DNA of 64,000 bases from Phreatobacter sp. (GCF_022843985.1 NZ_JALHMP010000019.1:1-64000); one strand, 5' to 3'; positions 1 through 10,539 are shown, counted from the stretch's first letter. Made by a program: numbers and translations. Notes: generated from the sequence alone by a model not told the origin.

Positions 1-390
1 GCGGTTGCCCTCGGCGAGTCGCGTCACCAGCCCGGCCGGCTGGCGCAGGTTGCGCATCAGCGTCCGCGCCTCGGCGCCGCGCGCCTCGATCACCGCCACG
101 GCGATGCGTTCGGGACAGGCCGCCGCCGGGCAGGCGCCGACCGAGACGGGCGTCACGGTATCGCGGGTGATCCAGGCGCCGGTGGGCACGAAGACCCAGG
201 GATTGTCGGCATCGCGCGCGGCGATGTCCGGGCGCGTCGTCACCCCCTCCACCGCCACGGGCACATAGGCGCAGGAGGCGAGGACGACGGTGGCGAAGAC
301 GGCGAGGAAGCCGGCGCGGAGCAGGACGAAGGTCTCACCGGCGGCAGCCGCCGGTGCATCGAGGGTCGGCCTGCGCGCAAGAAGGCGCAT
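1..390 (-). CDS. putative lipoprotein/secreted protein (partial, C-terminus beyond window start)
   Basis: Open minus-strand frame from ATG at 390 to the window edge; translation MRLLARRPTLDAPAAAAGETFVLLRAGFLAVFATVVLASCAYVPVAVEG... has a lipobox-like LASC. Absent from the ORF track because it runs off the edge. Confidence 0.6.
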   Translation of the reverse strand, partial: MRLLARRPTLDAPAAAAGETFVLLRAGFLAVFATVVLASCAYVPVAVEGVTTRPDIAARDADNPWVFVPTGAWITRDTVTPVSVGACPAAACPERIAVAVIEARGAEARTLMRNLRQPAGLVTRLAEGNR

Positions 391-400
391 GGCGCAGCGG

Positions 401-1189
401 TCACTGCACCAGGACGGGACCGGTCGGGCGCTCGTTCTCGCCCATCACGCCCAGCCGGCGCGCCACTTCCGTATAGGCCTCGATCAGGCCGCCGAGATCC
501 TTGCGGAAGCGGTCCTTGTCCATCTTGTCGTTCGACTTGATGTCCCAGAGCCGGCACGAATCGGGAGAGATCTCGTCAGCGACGACGATGCGCATGACAT
601 CGTTCTCCCACAGGCGGCCGCATTCCAGCTTGAAGTCGATCAGGCGGATGCCGGCGCCCAGGAACAGGCCCGAGAGGAAGTCGTTGACGCGGATCGCCAG
701 GGCGATGATGTCGTCGATCTCCTGCGGAGTCGCCCAGCCGAAGGCTGTGATATGCTCCTCGGACACCAGCGGATCGTTCAACGCGTCGTTCTTGTAGTAG
801 AATTCAATGATCGAGCGCGGCAGCTGCGTGCCCTCGTCGATGCCGAGGCGCGTCGACAGCGATCCCGCCGCGACGTTGCGCACCACCACCTCAAGCGGGA
901 TGATCTCGACCTCGCGGATGAGCTGCTCGCGCATGTTCAGCCGACGGATGAAATGCGTCGGCACGCCGATGTCGTTCAGCTTCGAGAAGATATACTCGGA
1001 GATGCGATTGTTAAGCACGCCCTTGCCGTCGATCACCTCATGCTTCTTGGCATTGAAGGCGGTCGCGTCGTCCTTGAAGTGCTGGATCAGGGTTCCCGGC
1101 TCGGGGCCTTCGTAGAGAACCTTGGCCTTGCCTTCGTAGATGCGGCGACGGCGGCTCATGGGGATATACCGTGTCTTGAGGAAGTCCAT
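401..1189 (-). CDS. purC: phosphoribosylaminoimidazolesuccinocarboxamide synthase (SAICAR synthetase)
   Basis: Translation [34 protein letters not shown]...[37 protein letters not shown] is PurC; start could be 1159 ([11 protein letters not shown]). Confidence 0.96.
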   Translation of the reverse strand: MDFLKTRYIPMSRRRRIYEGKAKVLYEGPEPGTLIQHFKDDATAFNAKKHEVIDGKGVLNNRISEYIFSKLNDIGVPTHFIRRLNMREQLIREVEIIPLEVVVRNVAAGSLSTRLGIDEGTQLPRSIIEFYYKNDALNDPLVSEEHITAFGWATPQEIDDIIALAIRVNDFLSGLFLGAGIRLIDFKLECGRLWENDVMRIVVADEISPDSCRLWDIKSNDKMDKDRFRKDLGGLIEAYTEVARRLGVMGENERPTGPVLVQ

Positions 1190-1518
1190 CTTTCACCAGG
1201 TGTCCGGTTTGCCGGTCTCCGGCGACGGGGCAGACGGACGATCGACGCGCACCAATCAGAATCGGGCGCGCTGAGCCCTTGCCCGCTGGGCCTTCCTATC
1301 CGATCGTTCGCGATTGCACAATGAAGTCGGTCGAAGCTGGCCAAGGTCGACCCGGCATCGGCGCGCGCTGCCCTGCGTGAAAACGCGTGGTGCGACGCCT
1401 TTGCTCTCGCCAAGGTGGGGAGGGCGCGCCTATATGCAAGCCTGAGCGGGGCCATGCCCCTTCCCGGCGGGTCCGACGATCCGCTAGAGATGACGGACCC
1501 GAGCCCGAGGATACGCCC

Positions 1519-1839
1519 ATGAGCACCTTCGACAAACGTCAGGAAGGTTTCGAGAAGAAATTCGCCCATGACGAGGAACTGCGTTTCAAGGCCACGGCCC
1601 GGCGCAACAAGCTCCTCGGCCTGTGGGTCGCCGAGAAGATCGGCAAGACCGGCGAGGACGCCGAGGCCTATGCCAAGAGCGTCGTCATGGCCGATTTCGA
1701 GGAAGCCGGCGACGACGACGTGTTCCGGAAGGTGAAGGCCGACCTCGATGCCGCCGGCTCCGACCAGTCCGACCACCAGATCCGCCGCACCATGGACGAG
1801 CTGATGGCCACGGCCATTGCCCAGATCCAGGCGAGTTGA
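1519..1839 (+). CDS. DUF1476 domain-containing protein
   Basis: MSTFDKRQEGFEKKFAHDEELRFKATARRNKLLGLWVAEKIG is typical of the DUF1476 family, often near purC in alphaproteobacteria. Confidence 0.85.
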   Translation: MSTFDKRQEGFEKKFAHDEELRFKATARRNKLLGLWVAEKIGKTGEDAEAYAKSVVMADFEEAGDDDVFRKVKADLDAAGSDQSDHQIRRTMDELMATAIAQIQAS

Positions 1840-2050
1840 AGCGCCGGCAACCACCTGTTCGACCAGAGGCCCCTGGACGATGTTCAGGGGCCGTTGACGT
1901 TGTCGACGGCGCTGTCCGCGTCACGGCGGCGTGCTGGGCGGCGGCACCCCGCAGGCGCGCCGCAGCCCTGTGTGCGAAGCCCTTGCCGACGGCCGCGGGC
2001 CGGTCCATTGCAGCCTGACTCGCTGCATGCGCTTCGCCCCGGTTGGTGTC

Positions 2051-2989
2051 ATGGCCCTCGATGAGCCGGCGGCAAGACCGCTCCCGTCCCCCTCCCCGTC
2101 CTCCTCCCCGGCCGCCGGCCGCGGCCGGCTGATCGGCTTTGCCTGCGGCGCCGGGGCGGCGCTGATCTGGGGTATCCAGGCCGTCGTTTCCCGGCAGTCG
2201 GTCGCTGACGGCCTCGGCCCGGTCGATGTCACGGTGCTGCGTTTCGTCACCGCCGCCGTGGCTCTCCTGCCTTTTGCCCTGATGCGGCTGAAGCCCTTTC
2301 CCGTCGGGCGTCTCGGCTGGCGGAAGGCCCTGATCCTGACCTTCTTCGCCGGCGCCCCCTTCTCCACCGTGCTGGTCGGCGGCTCGACCTTCGCCCCCGC
2401 CCTGCACACCGCGGTGATCGCGCCGAGCCTCATCCCCGTGGTCACCGCCCTCCTCGCCTATGCGGTGATGGGCGAGAAGAGCCCACTCGGCCGCATCGTC
2501 GGCCTGGCGCTCATCGTCACCGGCATCGGCCTGTTTGCCGGTCAGGGGCTGTTCCAAGGCGGCCAGGAGGGTGCCTGGCGCGGCGACCTGCTCTTCGTGC
2601 TGGCCTCCACCATGTGGGCCATCTTCGGCCTGCTGGCAAAGCGCTGGGGGGCCGACGCTTTCGACCTCACCATCTCGCTGTCCATCCTGTCGCTCGCCGT
2701 CCTGCCGCTGCTGGCTTTTGTCGTGCCGCTGAAACTCGCCGGCGCCAGCCTATCCGCCATTGCCCTGCAGGCCGGCTACCAGGGCCTGCTGGTCGGCGTC
2801 GCTTCCGTGTTTCTCTATGCCAGCGCCAACCAGACGCTCGGGGCGGCGCGCGCCTCGCTCTTCCTGCCTTTGGTGCCCGCCATTACGGCGGTGGCGAGCG
2901 CCATCCTGCTCGGCGAATGGCCCTCGGCGCTGGAACTGGTCGGCATGGTCATCGTCATGGCCGGCATGACCATCGCCATGCGCGCCTGA
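2051..2989 (+). CDS. EamA/DMT family transporter
   Basis: Multi-TM protein, GFACGAGAALIWGIQAVVSRQSVADGLGPVDVTVLRF, EamA-type repeats. Confidence 0.85.
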   Translation: MALDEPAARPLPSPSPSSSPAAGRGRLIGFACGAGAALIWGIQAVVSRQSVADGLGPVDVTVLRFVTAAVALLPFALMRLKPFPVGRLGWRKALILTFFAGAPFSTVLVGGSTFAPALHTAVIAPSLIPVVTALLAYAVMGEKSPLGRIVGLALIVTGIGLFAGQGLFQGGQEGAWRGDLLFVLASTMWAIFGLLAKRWGADAFDLTISLSILSLAVLPLLAFVVPLKLAGASLSAIALQAGYQGLLVGVASVFLYASANQTLGAARASLFLPLVPAITAVASAILLGEWPSALELVGMVIVMAGMTIAMRA

Positions 2990-2992
2990 CGG

Positions 2993-4186
2993 TCAGGCCG
3001 CGCCGCCCGCCAGTAGCACCTCGAGCCGGTCGAGCGCCGCAGGCGGATCAGCCTCCACGCCGCGTGCCTCCATGACGATGATGCGGTAGCCGCGCGCGGC
3101 GAGCCAGGCGCGCTTCTCGGTCCGCCGCTCGGCCGCCTCGTCCCCTTGCGTATGCGGATCGAAATCGATGACGACGCGCAGGTCGAAGGAGACGAGATCG
3201 GCCACGTGCGGGCCGATCGGCACGGCGCGCTTGAAGCCGCGGCCGGCGAAACGGCGGTCCTTGACCATCACCTCCCACAGCGCCTTCTCGGCCTCGGTCG
3301 GGTTGCGGCGGATGAGGCGGGAAATGCCGCGGATCGGCGCCGTGCCGCCGCTCAGGCCCTTGGTCGAATCGGCGAGGAAATTGCGCAGCGCCTCGGCGCC
3401 GTCCGGCGTCAGGGTGGCGCCGCGCGCCGGGCCCTTGGCACCCTCGCCGAGCGCCGTGACGACACCGTGCAGCGTCGCCACGTCCTGCTGGGTCGGCTGC
3501 ATGCGCTGGAAGATGTTGCGCAGGTTGATGACCATGCCCTCGCGCTTTTCCGGCGGGCGGAAGAACTCGACCCGGTCCAGCGCCTTCTCCAGCGAGGCGA
3601 AAAAGGCCAGCATCTGCGACTTGGTGGCGGGCTCGGAGCGCTCCTCCCCCTGATGCGGCAGCACCGCGCCATGGGCCTGGGAGAACCATTCGTAGCCGAG
3701 CACCAGCACCGCCTGAGCAAGGTTCAGCGACGAGAAGGCCGGGTTCACCGGATAGGTCAGGATGGCATTGGCCAGCGCCACCTCGCCGGCGAGCAGGCCG
3801 TTCCGCTCGCGGCCGAAGACGACGCCCACCGCCTCCCCCGCCGCAACCCGCGTCACCAGCCCTGCCACGGCCTCCCGCGGTCCGACGACCGGCTTGACCT
3901 GGTCATGGCCCCGCGCCGTGGCGGCATAGGTATAGGTCAGTTCGGCGATCGCCTCCTCGAGGGTCGCATAGACCTCCGCCTCGTCGAGGACGCGGTTCGC
4001 CCCCGAGGCCGCCGGATAGGCCCGCGCCTGGGGCCAGCCGTCACGGGGCGCCACCAGCCTGAGCCGCGACAGCCCGAAATTCGCCATGGCGCGCGCCGTC
4101 GTGCCGATATTCTCGGCCATCTGTGGCTCGACCAGGATGACGACGGGGCTGCCCGTCAGGGGGGCGGTGGGAGAGGAAAGCGTCAT
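2993..4186 (-). CDS. TrmJ-like tRNA/rRNA methyltransferase (SpoU/TrmH) with C-terminal DUF559 domain
   Basis: N-terminus VVILVEPQMAENIGTTARAMANFGLSRLRLVAPRDGWP...GVVFGRERNGLL...NPAFSSLNLAQAV is SPOUT/TrmJ-like; the last ~110 aa RLIRRNPTEAEKALWEVMVKDRRFAGRGFKRAVPIGPHVADLVSFDLRVVIDFD...RAWLAARGYRII match the DUF559 pattern. Confidence 0.9.
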   Translation of the reverse strand: MTLSSPTAPLTGSPVVILVEPQMAENIGTTARAMANFGLSRLRLVAPRDGWPQARAYPAASGANRVLDEAEVYATLEEAIAELTYTYAATARGHDQVKPVVGPREAVAGLVTRVAAGEAVGVVFGRERNGLLAGEVALANAILTYPVNPAFSSLNLAQAVLVLGYEWFSQAHGAVLPHQGEERSEPATKSQMLAFFASLEKALDRVEFFRPPEKREGMVINLRNIFQRMQPTQQDVATLHGVVTALGEGAKGPARGATLTPDGAEALRNFLADSTKGLSGGTAPIRGISRLIRRNPTEAEKALWEVMVKDRRFAGRGFKRAVPIGPHVADLVSFDLRVVIDFDPHTQGDEAAERRTEKRAWLAARGYRIIVMEARGVEADPPAALDRLEVLLAGGAA

Positions 4187-4313
4187 GGGCTCTGCGGCTG
4201 GCCTGCGAAGCGGCGCCTATACCGGCAAATGACCTTGGAGGGAATTGGCCCCGACGTCGCGAGGGGCCATGATGGCGCCACGCCGCGGCGAGGCCGCGCG
4301 GGAGGATGAGAGC

Positions 4314-5594
4314 ATGCGCCTGCCCCTCTACTATGGCTGGGTCATCGTCGCGGTGACCTTTGTCACCATGGGGATCGGGGTCAATGCCCGCACCGCATTC
4401 TCGCTGTTTTACGCCCCCATCATCGACGAGTTCGGCTGGGACCGCGGCCTCACCGCCGGCGCCTTCTCCTTCGGCTTCCTGGCTTCGGCGGCGCTCTCGC
4501 CCCTGATGGGCAAGCTGATGGACCGCACGGGTCCGCGCACCGTGATGGAGCTCGGCGTCGTGCTGATGGGCGCCGGCCTGCTCCTCGCCCCACTCACCAC
4601 CCAACCCTGGCACCTCTATCTCACCATCGGCGTCCTCGTCGGCGCGGGTTCGGTCTGCCTTGGCTATTCCGGCCAGTCGCTGTTCCTGCCCAACTGGTTC
4701 GTCCGCAACCGGGGCCTCGCCGTCGGCATCGCCTTCGCCGGCGTCGGGATCGGCTCGGTGACGCTGCTGCCCTGGGTCCAGACCATGATCGACGGCGCCG
4801 GCTGGCGGCAGGCGAGCATGGCGATGGGCCTCTTGATCCTTGTCGTCCTCGCCCCGCTCAACCTGCTGCTGCGCAAGCGCCCGCAGGACATGGGCCTCGA
4901 ACCCGACGGCGACGCGACGCCGCTGCCCAATGCGGAACCGCCGCGCTCCAACGTCGTCGACGCGGCCTGGGCCGCCACCGACTGGACGCTGCGCCGCGCC
5001 CTCGCGACGGCGCGGTTCTGGTGGCTGGCACTCGGCTATTTCGGCGCGCTCTATGCCTGGTACGCGGTGCAGGTGCACCAGACCAAATATCTGGTCGAGA
5101 TCGGCTTCGGCTCCACCGCCGCCGCCTGGGCCCTCGGCTTCGTCAGCCTGCTCGGCATTCCCGGCGGCATCGCGCTCGGCGCCCTCTCCGACCGCATCGG
5201 CCGCGAATGGATCTGGTCGATGTCGGTCGGCGGCTTCGCCCTCTGCTTCATCGCCCTCATCGCGCTGGAGAAAAACCCCTCCTTCCTCCTTGTCTACGCC
5301 ATGGTCGCCGTCCAGGGCTTCCTGGGCTATGGCCTTACCTCGATCCTCGGGGCGGTGGTCGCCGAGATTTTCCAGGGGCGGCATTTCGGCACGATCTTCG
5401 GCACCCTGATGTTCGTGGCCCTCTCCGGCGGCGCAGCCGGGCCCTATGTCACCGGCCTGATCCACGACCTCACCGACAGCTACCGCCTGGCCTTCATGAT
5501 CGGCATCGCCATGAGCCTTGTCTCCGCCGCCGCTATCTGGCTCGCCGCCCCGCGCCGGGTGCGCGTGGTGGCGGGGCGGATGAAGCCTGCGTGA
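4314..5594 (+). CDS. MFS transporter
   Basis: MRLPLYYGWVIVAVTFVTMGIGVNARTAFSLFYAPIIDEFGWDRG..., about 12 TM segments; start reassigned from 4245 to 4314. Confidence 0.85.
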   Translation: MRLPLYYGWVIVAVTFVTMGIGVNARTAFSLFYAPIIDEFGWDRGLTAGAFSFGFLASAALSPLMGKLMDRTGPRTVMELGVVLMGAGLLLAPLTTQPWHLYLTIGVLVGAGSVCLGYSGQSLFLPNWFVRNRGLAVGIAFAGVGIGSVTLLPWVQTMIDGAGWRQASMAMGLLILVVLAPLNLLLRKRPQDMGLEPDGDATPLPNAEPPRSNVVDAAWAATDWTLRRALATARFWWLALGYFGALYAWYAVQVHQTKYLVEIGFGSTAAAWALGFVSLLGIPGGIALGALSDRIGREWIWSMSVGGFALCFIALIALEKNPSFLLVYAMVAVQGFLGYGLTSILGAVVAEIFQGRHFGTIFGTLMFVALSGGAAGPYVTGLIHDLTDSYRLAFMIGIAMSLVSAAAIWLAAPRRVRVVAGRMKPA

Positions 5595-5598
5595 GGGA

Positions 5599-6786
5599 TC
5601 AGCGCCGCGCGCTCGCCGGCGTTAGCGCATAGACGACCGTCGCGGCCAGCAGCACCGCCGCCAGCACCGCGTGCATGCGGGCGAAGGCGGCGGCCTCGCC
5701 CAGGCCCTCGGTGCGGCCGAGGTCGATGAGCCAGCCCGAGCCCGTCTGCACCAGCGCTGCGCCGCCGATGAAGAGGAAGTTCATCAGCGTCATGCCGCGC
5801 CCGACCAGGTGGTCGGGGAAGAAGGGACGCATATGCGCCATCAGGATCGTATAGCTGAAGCCGCAGAAGCCGATGGCGACGAAGGCGAGCGCGGCCCAGA
5901 ACGCCGTCTGCACGCCCGAGATGGCGAGCGCGGCGAGAATGCCGACGAGGGCAAGATTGCCGAGGAGGGCGATCGCCTTGGCGAAGCCCCAGCGGCTCTC
6001 GATCCAGCCGAACAGGAAGGCGCTGGCCGTCATGGCCAGCGCCATGAACAGCGCCACGTCGCCCTGCGCCAGAGCATCGAGCCCGACGACCTTTTCGAGG
6101 TAGGGCGCCACCCACAGGCCGCGCAGCGTCACGGTGATGGCATAGCTGAAGATGACGATGGGCACGAAGGCCCAGATGACGCGGCTGGCGACGATCTGGC
6201 CGATGCCGGCAAAAATGCCGCCGTCCGCTTGACGGGCGAGCTGCGGCGGGTCCTTGAGGAACAGCACTGCCATGACGAAGGCGAGCACATAGAGCCCGCC
6301 GAGCCCCATCATCGCCTGGCGCCAGCCCCAGGCCTCGGCGGCATAGGCGAGCGGCGTCGTGCCGATGAGATTGCCGATGGAGCCGAAGCCGAGCAGGAGC
6401 GAGGCGAGGAAGCCGAAGCGGTGCGGCGCATTCACCCGGGCGAAGACATAGAGCGCCCCCATGAACACCGGCGAGCAGCCGACCCCGATCAGCCCCATGG
6501 CGAGGGCCCCGACCACGGCATTGGGCGCGAAGGGAAACAGGGCGACCCCGATGCCGCCCACCGCCATCAGCGGCAGCACAGTGCGCCGCGGCCCCAGCGC
6601 GTCGAGCGCCCATCCCACCGGAAACTGCATCAGCGCGAAGACGATGAACCAGGCTGAACTCATCGCCGCGAGTTCGGTCGCGCCGATCTGCATGTCGCCC
6701 ATGATCTTCGTCGCCAGCACCGAGAGGAACGAGCGGAAGAAGATCGAGAGGATGTAGGCGAGGAGAAGGGCGGCGAAGGTCTGCAT
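5599..6786 (-). CDS. MFS transporter
   Basis: FFRSFLSVLATKIMGDMQIGATELAAMSSAWFIVFALMQFPVGWALDALGPRRT, MFS signature. Confidence 0.85.
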   Translation of the reverse strand: MQTFAALLLAYILSIFFRSFLSVLATKIMGDMQIGATELAAMSSAWFIVFALMQFPVGWALDALGPRRTVLPLMAVGGIGVALFPFAPNAVVGALAMGLIGVGCSPVFMGALYVFARVNAPHRFGFLASLLLGFGSIGNLIGTTPLAYAAEAWGWRQAMMGLGGLYVLAFVMAVLFLKDPPQLARQADGGIFAGIGQIVASRVIWAFVPIVIFSYAITVTLRGLWVAPYLEKVVGLDALAQGDVALFMALAMTASAFLFGWIESRWGFAKAIALLGNLALVGILAALAISGVQTAFWAALAFVAIGFCGFSYTILMAHMRPFFPDHLVGRGMTLMNFLFIGGAALVQTGSGWLIDLGRTEGLGEAAAFARMHAVLAAVLLAATVVYALTPASARR

Positions 6787-7087
6787 CGGCGTCCGCGTCG
6801 GAAGGCTCGGCAGCGGGAGCTGGTGCCGGGCGCGGCGATGCTCTTAGCCGATCCGGAAGCAGGCGGTCAGCAGCTTTTGCGGGGGGCTGTCATCTGCGCA
6901 GTGGTGCCGGAGGAGGCCATGGCCCGCCGGCTTTGCCCGCGCTTGTCCGACCTTCTTCTCCCTTACCCCCCGCCCACGCCTCTGCTATGAGGCGCGCGCC
7001 AGTCGCGGGGGCCCGGGCTCACAGAGCGCATGTCCGGTGCACCGAGACTGAGTCCCCTCTGCTCCAGCGCTCTCAAACAGGCCGACC

Positions 7088-8308
7088 ATGTCGAAGATCA
7101 AGGTCGCGGGAACCGTCGTCGAACTCGACGGCGACGAGATGACCCGCATCATCTGGGACCTCATCAAGAAGAAGCTCATCCACCCCTATCTGGATGTGAA
7201 TCTCGAATATTACGACCTCGGCGTGGAGCACCGCGACGCCACCAACGACCAGGTGACGATCGATTCGGCCAACGCCATCAAGAAGCACGGCGTCGGCGTC
7301 AAATGCGCCACCATCACCCCCGACGAGGGCCGCGTGAAGGAATTCGGCCTGAAGGAAATGTGGAAGAGCCCGAACGGCACCATCCGCAATATCCTCGGCG
7401 GCGTCATCTTCCGCGAGCCGATCATCTGCAAGAACGTGCCGCGCCTCGTCCCCGGCTGGACCCAGCCGATCGTCGTCGGCCGCCACGCCTTCGGCGACCA
7501 GTATCGCGCTACCGACTTCAAGTTCCCCACCGCCGGCACCCTGACCATCAAGTTCGTCGGCGACGACGGCAAGGTCATCGAGCGCGAGGTCTTCAAGGCC
7601 CCAGGCTCGGGCGTCGCCATGGCCATGTACAACCTCGACGAATCGATCAGGGATTTCGCCCGCGCCTCCTTCAACTATGGCCTGGCCCGCGGCTATCCGG
7701 TCTATCTGTCGACCAAGAACACCATCCTGAAGCAGTATGACGGCCGCTTCATGGAGATTTTCCAGGCCATCTTCGACGCCGAGTTCAAGGCCGAGTTCGA
7801 CAAGAAGAAGATCCATTACGAGCACCGCCTGATCGACGACATGGTCGCCTCGGCGCTCAAGTGGTCCGGCGGCTATGTCTGGGCCTGCAAGAACTATGAC
7901 GGCGACGTGCAGTCCGACATCGTCGCCCAGGGCTTCGGCTCGCTGGGACTGATGACCTCGGTGCTGCTGACGCCCGACGGCAAGACCGTCGAGGCCGAGG
8001 CCGCCCATGGCACCGTGACGCGCCACTACCGCGAACACCAGAAGGGCAAGGAGACCTCGACCAACTCGATCGCCTCCATCTTCGCCTGGTCGCGCGGTCT
8101 CGCCCATCGCGCCAAGCTGGACGACAACGCCCAGCTGAAGCGCTTCGCCGAGGAGCTGGAGAAGGTCTGCATCGACACTGTCGAGGCGGGCTACATGACC
8201 AAGGATCTCGCCCTGCTCATCGGCGCCGACCAGAAGTGGCTCTCCACCACCGGCTTCCTCGACAAGGTCTCGGAGAACCTCTCCACCGCCATGGGCAAGT
8301 GGAGCTGA
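7088..8308 (+). CDS. icd: NADP-dependent isocitrate dehydrogenase
   Basis: [61 protein letters not shown]...[27 protein letters not shown]. Confidence 0.96.
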   Translation: MSKIKVAGTVVELDGDEMTRIIWDLIKKKLIHPYLDVNLEYYDLGVEHRDATNDQVTIDSANAIKKHGVGVKCATITPDEGRVKEFGLKEMWKSPNGTIRNILGGVIFREPIICKNVPRLVPGWTQPIVVGRHAFGDQYRATDFKFPTAGTLTIKFVGDDGKVIEREVFKAPGSGVAMAMYNLDESIRDFARASFNYGLARGYPVYLSTKNTILKQYDGRFMEIFQAIFDAEFKAEFDKKKIHYEHRLIDDMVASALKWSGGYVWACKNYDGDVQSDIVAQGFGSLGLMTSVLLTPDGKTVEAEAAHGTVTRHYREHQKGKETSTNSIASIFAWSRGLAHRAKLDDNAQLKRFAEELEKVCIDTVEAGYMTKDLALLIGADQKWLSTTGFLDKVSENLSTAMGKWS

Positions 8309-8336
8309 CGCACGGTTCATCCGCAGCAACGACAGA

Positions 8337-8365
8337 GCCGTCCGGAGCGATCCGGGCGGCTTTTT
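8337..8365 (+). terminator. Rho-independent terminator after icd
   Basis: GCCGTCCGGA-GCGA-TCCGGGCGGC-TTTTT (10-bp stem with one G.T pair, 4-nt loop, T-run). Confidence 0.8.
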
Positions 8366-8422
8366 CCTGGCCGGAACGGAACAGGCCGATGCGGCCCTGC
8401 AGGCGCGACGCCGCTGATGGCC

Positions 8423-8761
8423 TCAGGCGAAGAAGTCGAAATTCCCGCCGAGCCCGCCGCCGTTGAGGGCCTTGGTCGTCGCCTCGTCGGCCTTCGAGGG
8501 CGTGTCCCTCGCCCAGGCGGCTCGCGCCATGGCGATGGTCATCGAGGCCTCGATCCCCTCATTGGTCGCCGCGAAGAGGCTGTCGGCATTGCCGGTATCG
8601 ATGCCGAAGATGGAGAGCGCGGCATTGGTGGAGGGATCGACGCCGAAAATCTGGCTGGTCATGGCTGACGAGTTCGCCAGCCCCTGCGCCGCGCCGAAGC
8701 TGCGGCTGGTGCGGAACGACTGCATCGTGTCCCAGGCGCTCGGGCCCAGACTGGAGACCAT
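8423..8761 (-). CDS. hypothetical protein
   Basis: MVSSLGPSAWDTMQSFRTSRSFGAAQGLANSSAMTSQIFGVDPSTNAALSIFGIDTGNADSLFAATNEGIEASMTIAMARAAWARDTPSKADEATTKALNGG; reading frame consistent, no recognised family. Confidence 0.5.
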   Translation of the reverse strand: MVSSLGPSAWDTMQSFRTSRSFGAAQGLANSSAMTSQIFGVDPSTNAALSIFGIDTGNADSLFAATNEGIEASMTIAMARAAWARDTPSKADEATTKALNGGGLGGNFDFFA

Positions 8762-8919
8762 GTCGGAAATCCTTTCCTCGACTCCATCATCGCCGCGGAG
8801 CCTTAACATTGCGTTGCCGCCCGCGGCCGGACCGATCACCGGCCGTGATGGCGGCGATGACGAAAGCGCTCTGGACTGGCGCCCGCGGCGCGCCACACTG
8901 GCGGGCCAAGGAGGAACCC

Positions 8920-9363
8920 ATGAGTCTGACCACCCGCGAACTGACGCCCACCGACCGCGCCGCCTGGGAACCGCTCTGGCGCGGCTACCAGGCCTTCTAC
9001 AAGGTCGACATTCCCGCCGGCGTGACCGATGTCACCTGGGCCCGTTTCCACGACCCGAAGGAGCCCATGTGGGCCTATGGCGCCTTCCAGGGCGAGCGCA
9101 TGGTCGGCATCGTCCATGCCGTGCTGCACCGCTCCTGCTGGACCGCGGAGGACTATTGCTACCTGCAGGACCTCTTCGTCGATCCGGCAGTGCGGGGCAG
9201 CGGCGCCGGCCGCGCCCTCATCGAGAAGGTCTACGCCATCGCCAGGGAGAAGGGCGCCGGCCGTGTCCACTGGCTCACCCACGAGACCAACGACGCCGCC
9301 ATGCTGCTCTACGACCGCATCGCCGACAGATCCGGCTTCATCCAGTACCGCAAGATCTTCTGA
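8920..9363 (+). CDS. GNAT family N-acetyltransferase
   Basis: MSLTTRELTPTDRAAWEPLWRGYQAFYKVDIP...YLQDLFVDPAVRGSGAGRALIEKVYAIAREKG (acetyl-CoA binding motif VRGSGAGRAL). Confidence 0.88.
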   Translation: MSLTTRELTPTDRAAWEPLWRGYQAFYKVDIPAGVTDVTWARFHDPKEPMWAYGAFQGERMVGIVHAVLHRSCWTAEDYCYLQDLFVDPAVRGSGAGRALIEKVYAIAREKGAGRVHWLTHETNDAAMLLYDRIADRSGFIQYRKIF

Positions 9364-9375
9364 CCCGGCAGCGCC

Positions 9376-10539
9376 TCAGGCTCCCCGGTCATCTCCCGCG
9401 ATCCGGGTCTCGGCCACCGCCGCAATGACCAGACCGATGGCCGGTCGCGTCGTCATCAGATGGTGCAGTTCCTCGGCATCGAGGGCCAGCACCTTGACCC
9501 GGCTGGTCGCCCTGACCGTCACGTCCATCGGCGTGCCGTGAAGGACCGCCGCCTCGCCGAAGCAGCGGCCGGCGCCGAGGGTGTGGTGCATCTCGCCCGC
9601 CTGCACCTCCACCTCGCCCTCGGCGATGACGAACATGGCATGGGCCGGCTGGCCGGCCCGGCAGATCAGCGCGCCGGGCTCATAGGTGGCGCTGGTCACC
9701 GCCCGCATCACCTCGGCGACGGAGGCGGCATCCAGCCCGGCGAAGAGCGGCACGCTCGAAACCATGCTCCAGGTGACGACGAAATCGCGGCGCTGGATCT
9801 CGCGGGCGAAAGCCGTGGCGATGATGCCGACCGGCAGGGCCAGCATGACGATGCCGAGCACCGCTGTGACGCCGGCGATGAGCTTGCCGGCCGGCGTCAC
9901 CGGAAAGACGTCGCCATAGCCGACCGTCGTCAGGGTGATGACCGCCCACCACAGGGCGTCCGGGATGGTGGCGAACTTGTCCGGCTGCGCCTCCTGCTCG
10001 GCAATCCGCATCGTGGCGGCCACGATTACCAGGGCGCCGAGAAAAATCAGCAGCGAGGCGCCGAGCGCCCGGCGCTCGCTCCACAAGGCATCAACGAGGC
10101 TGGCGAAACCCGGCGAATAGCGCGCGAGTTTGAAGAAGCGGACCAGCCTGAGAAGCAGCAGGAAGCGCAGGTCGAGATCGAAGATGAGGCCGAGATAGAA
10201 TGGCACGATGGCCAGCATGTCGATGACCATGCCGGGCGAAAGCGCCGCGCGCAGACGCGCGCGCAACGGGGAAAGGCCCCGATAGGGCGGATGCTCGGGC
10301 GCCGCCCACAGGCGCGCCAGATATTCCGCCGTGAAGGCGGCGACCGACGCGACCTCGAGAACCCGGAACTGCCACCCATAGGCACTGGCCACCGCGGGCA
10401 GCGATTCCAGCACCACCGCCGCGACATTGACGATGACCAGCGCGATCAGCGACCCGTGGACGACGTCGGCGAAGGCCGAGCCGGCAAGACCCTTGTCGAG
10501 CAGTTCATAGACCCGTCGTCGCAGCCCCGCCGCCGCCAT
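9376..10539 (-). CDS. voltage-gated-type potassium channel with C-terminal cyclic nucleotide-binding domain
   Basis: Six TM pattern, selectivity filter TLTTVGYGDVFP, then CNBD-like VPLFAGLDAASVAEVMRAVTSATYEPGALICRAGQPAHAMFVIAEGEVEV...GRCFGEAAVLHGTPMDVTVRATSRVKVLAL. Confidence 0.9.
   Translation of the reverse strand: MAAAGLRRRVYELLDKGLAGSAFADVVHGSLIALVIVNVAAVVLESLPAVASAYGWQFRVLEVASVAAFTAEYLARLWAAPEHPPYRGLSPLRARLRAALSPGMVIDMLAIVPFYLGLIFDLDLRFLLLLRLVRFFKLARYSPGFASLVDALWSERRALGASLLIFLGALVIVAATMRIAEQEAQPDKFATIPDALWWAVITLTTVGYGDVFPVTPAGKLIAGVTAVLGIVMLALPVGIIATAFAREIQRRDFVVTWSMVSSVPLFAGLDAASVAEVMRAVTSATYEPGALICRAGQPAHAMFVIAEGEVEVQAGEMHHTLGAGRCFGEAAVLHGTPMDVTVRATSRVKVLALDAEELHHLMTTRPAIGLVIAAVAETRIAGDDRGA

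Noticed and set aside
1868-1892. GGCCCCTG...CAGGGGCC hairpin after the DUF1476 gene
   Set aside because: Good stem but no following T-run; not confident enough to call a terminator.
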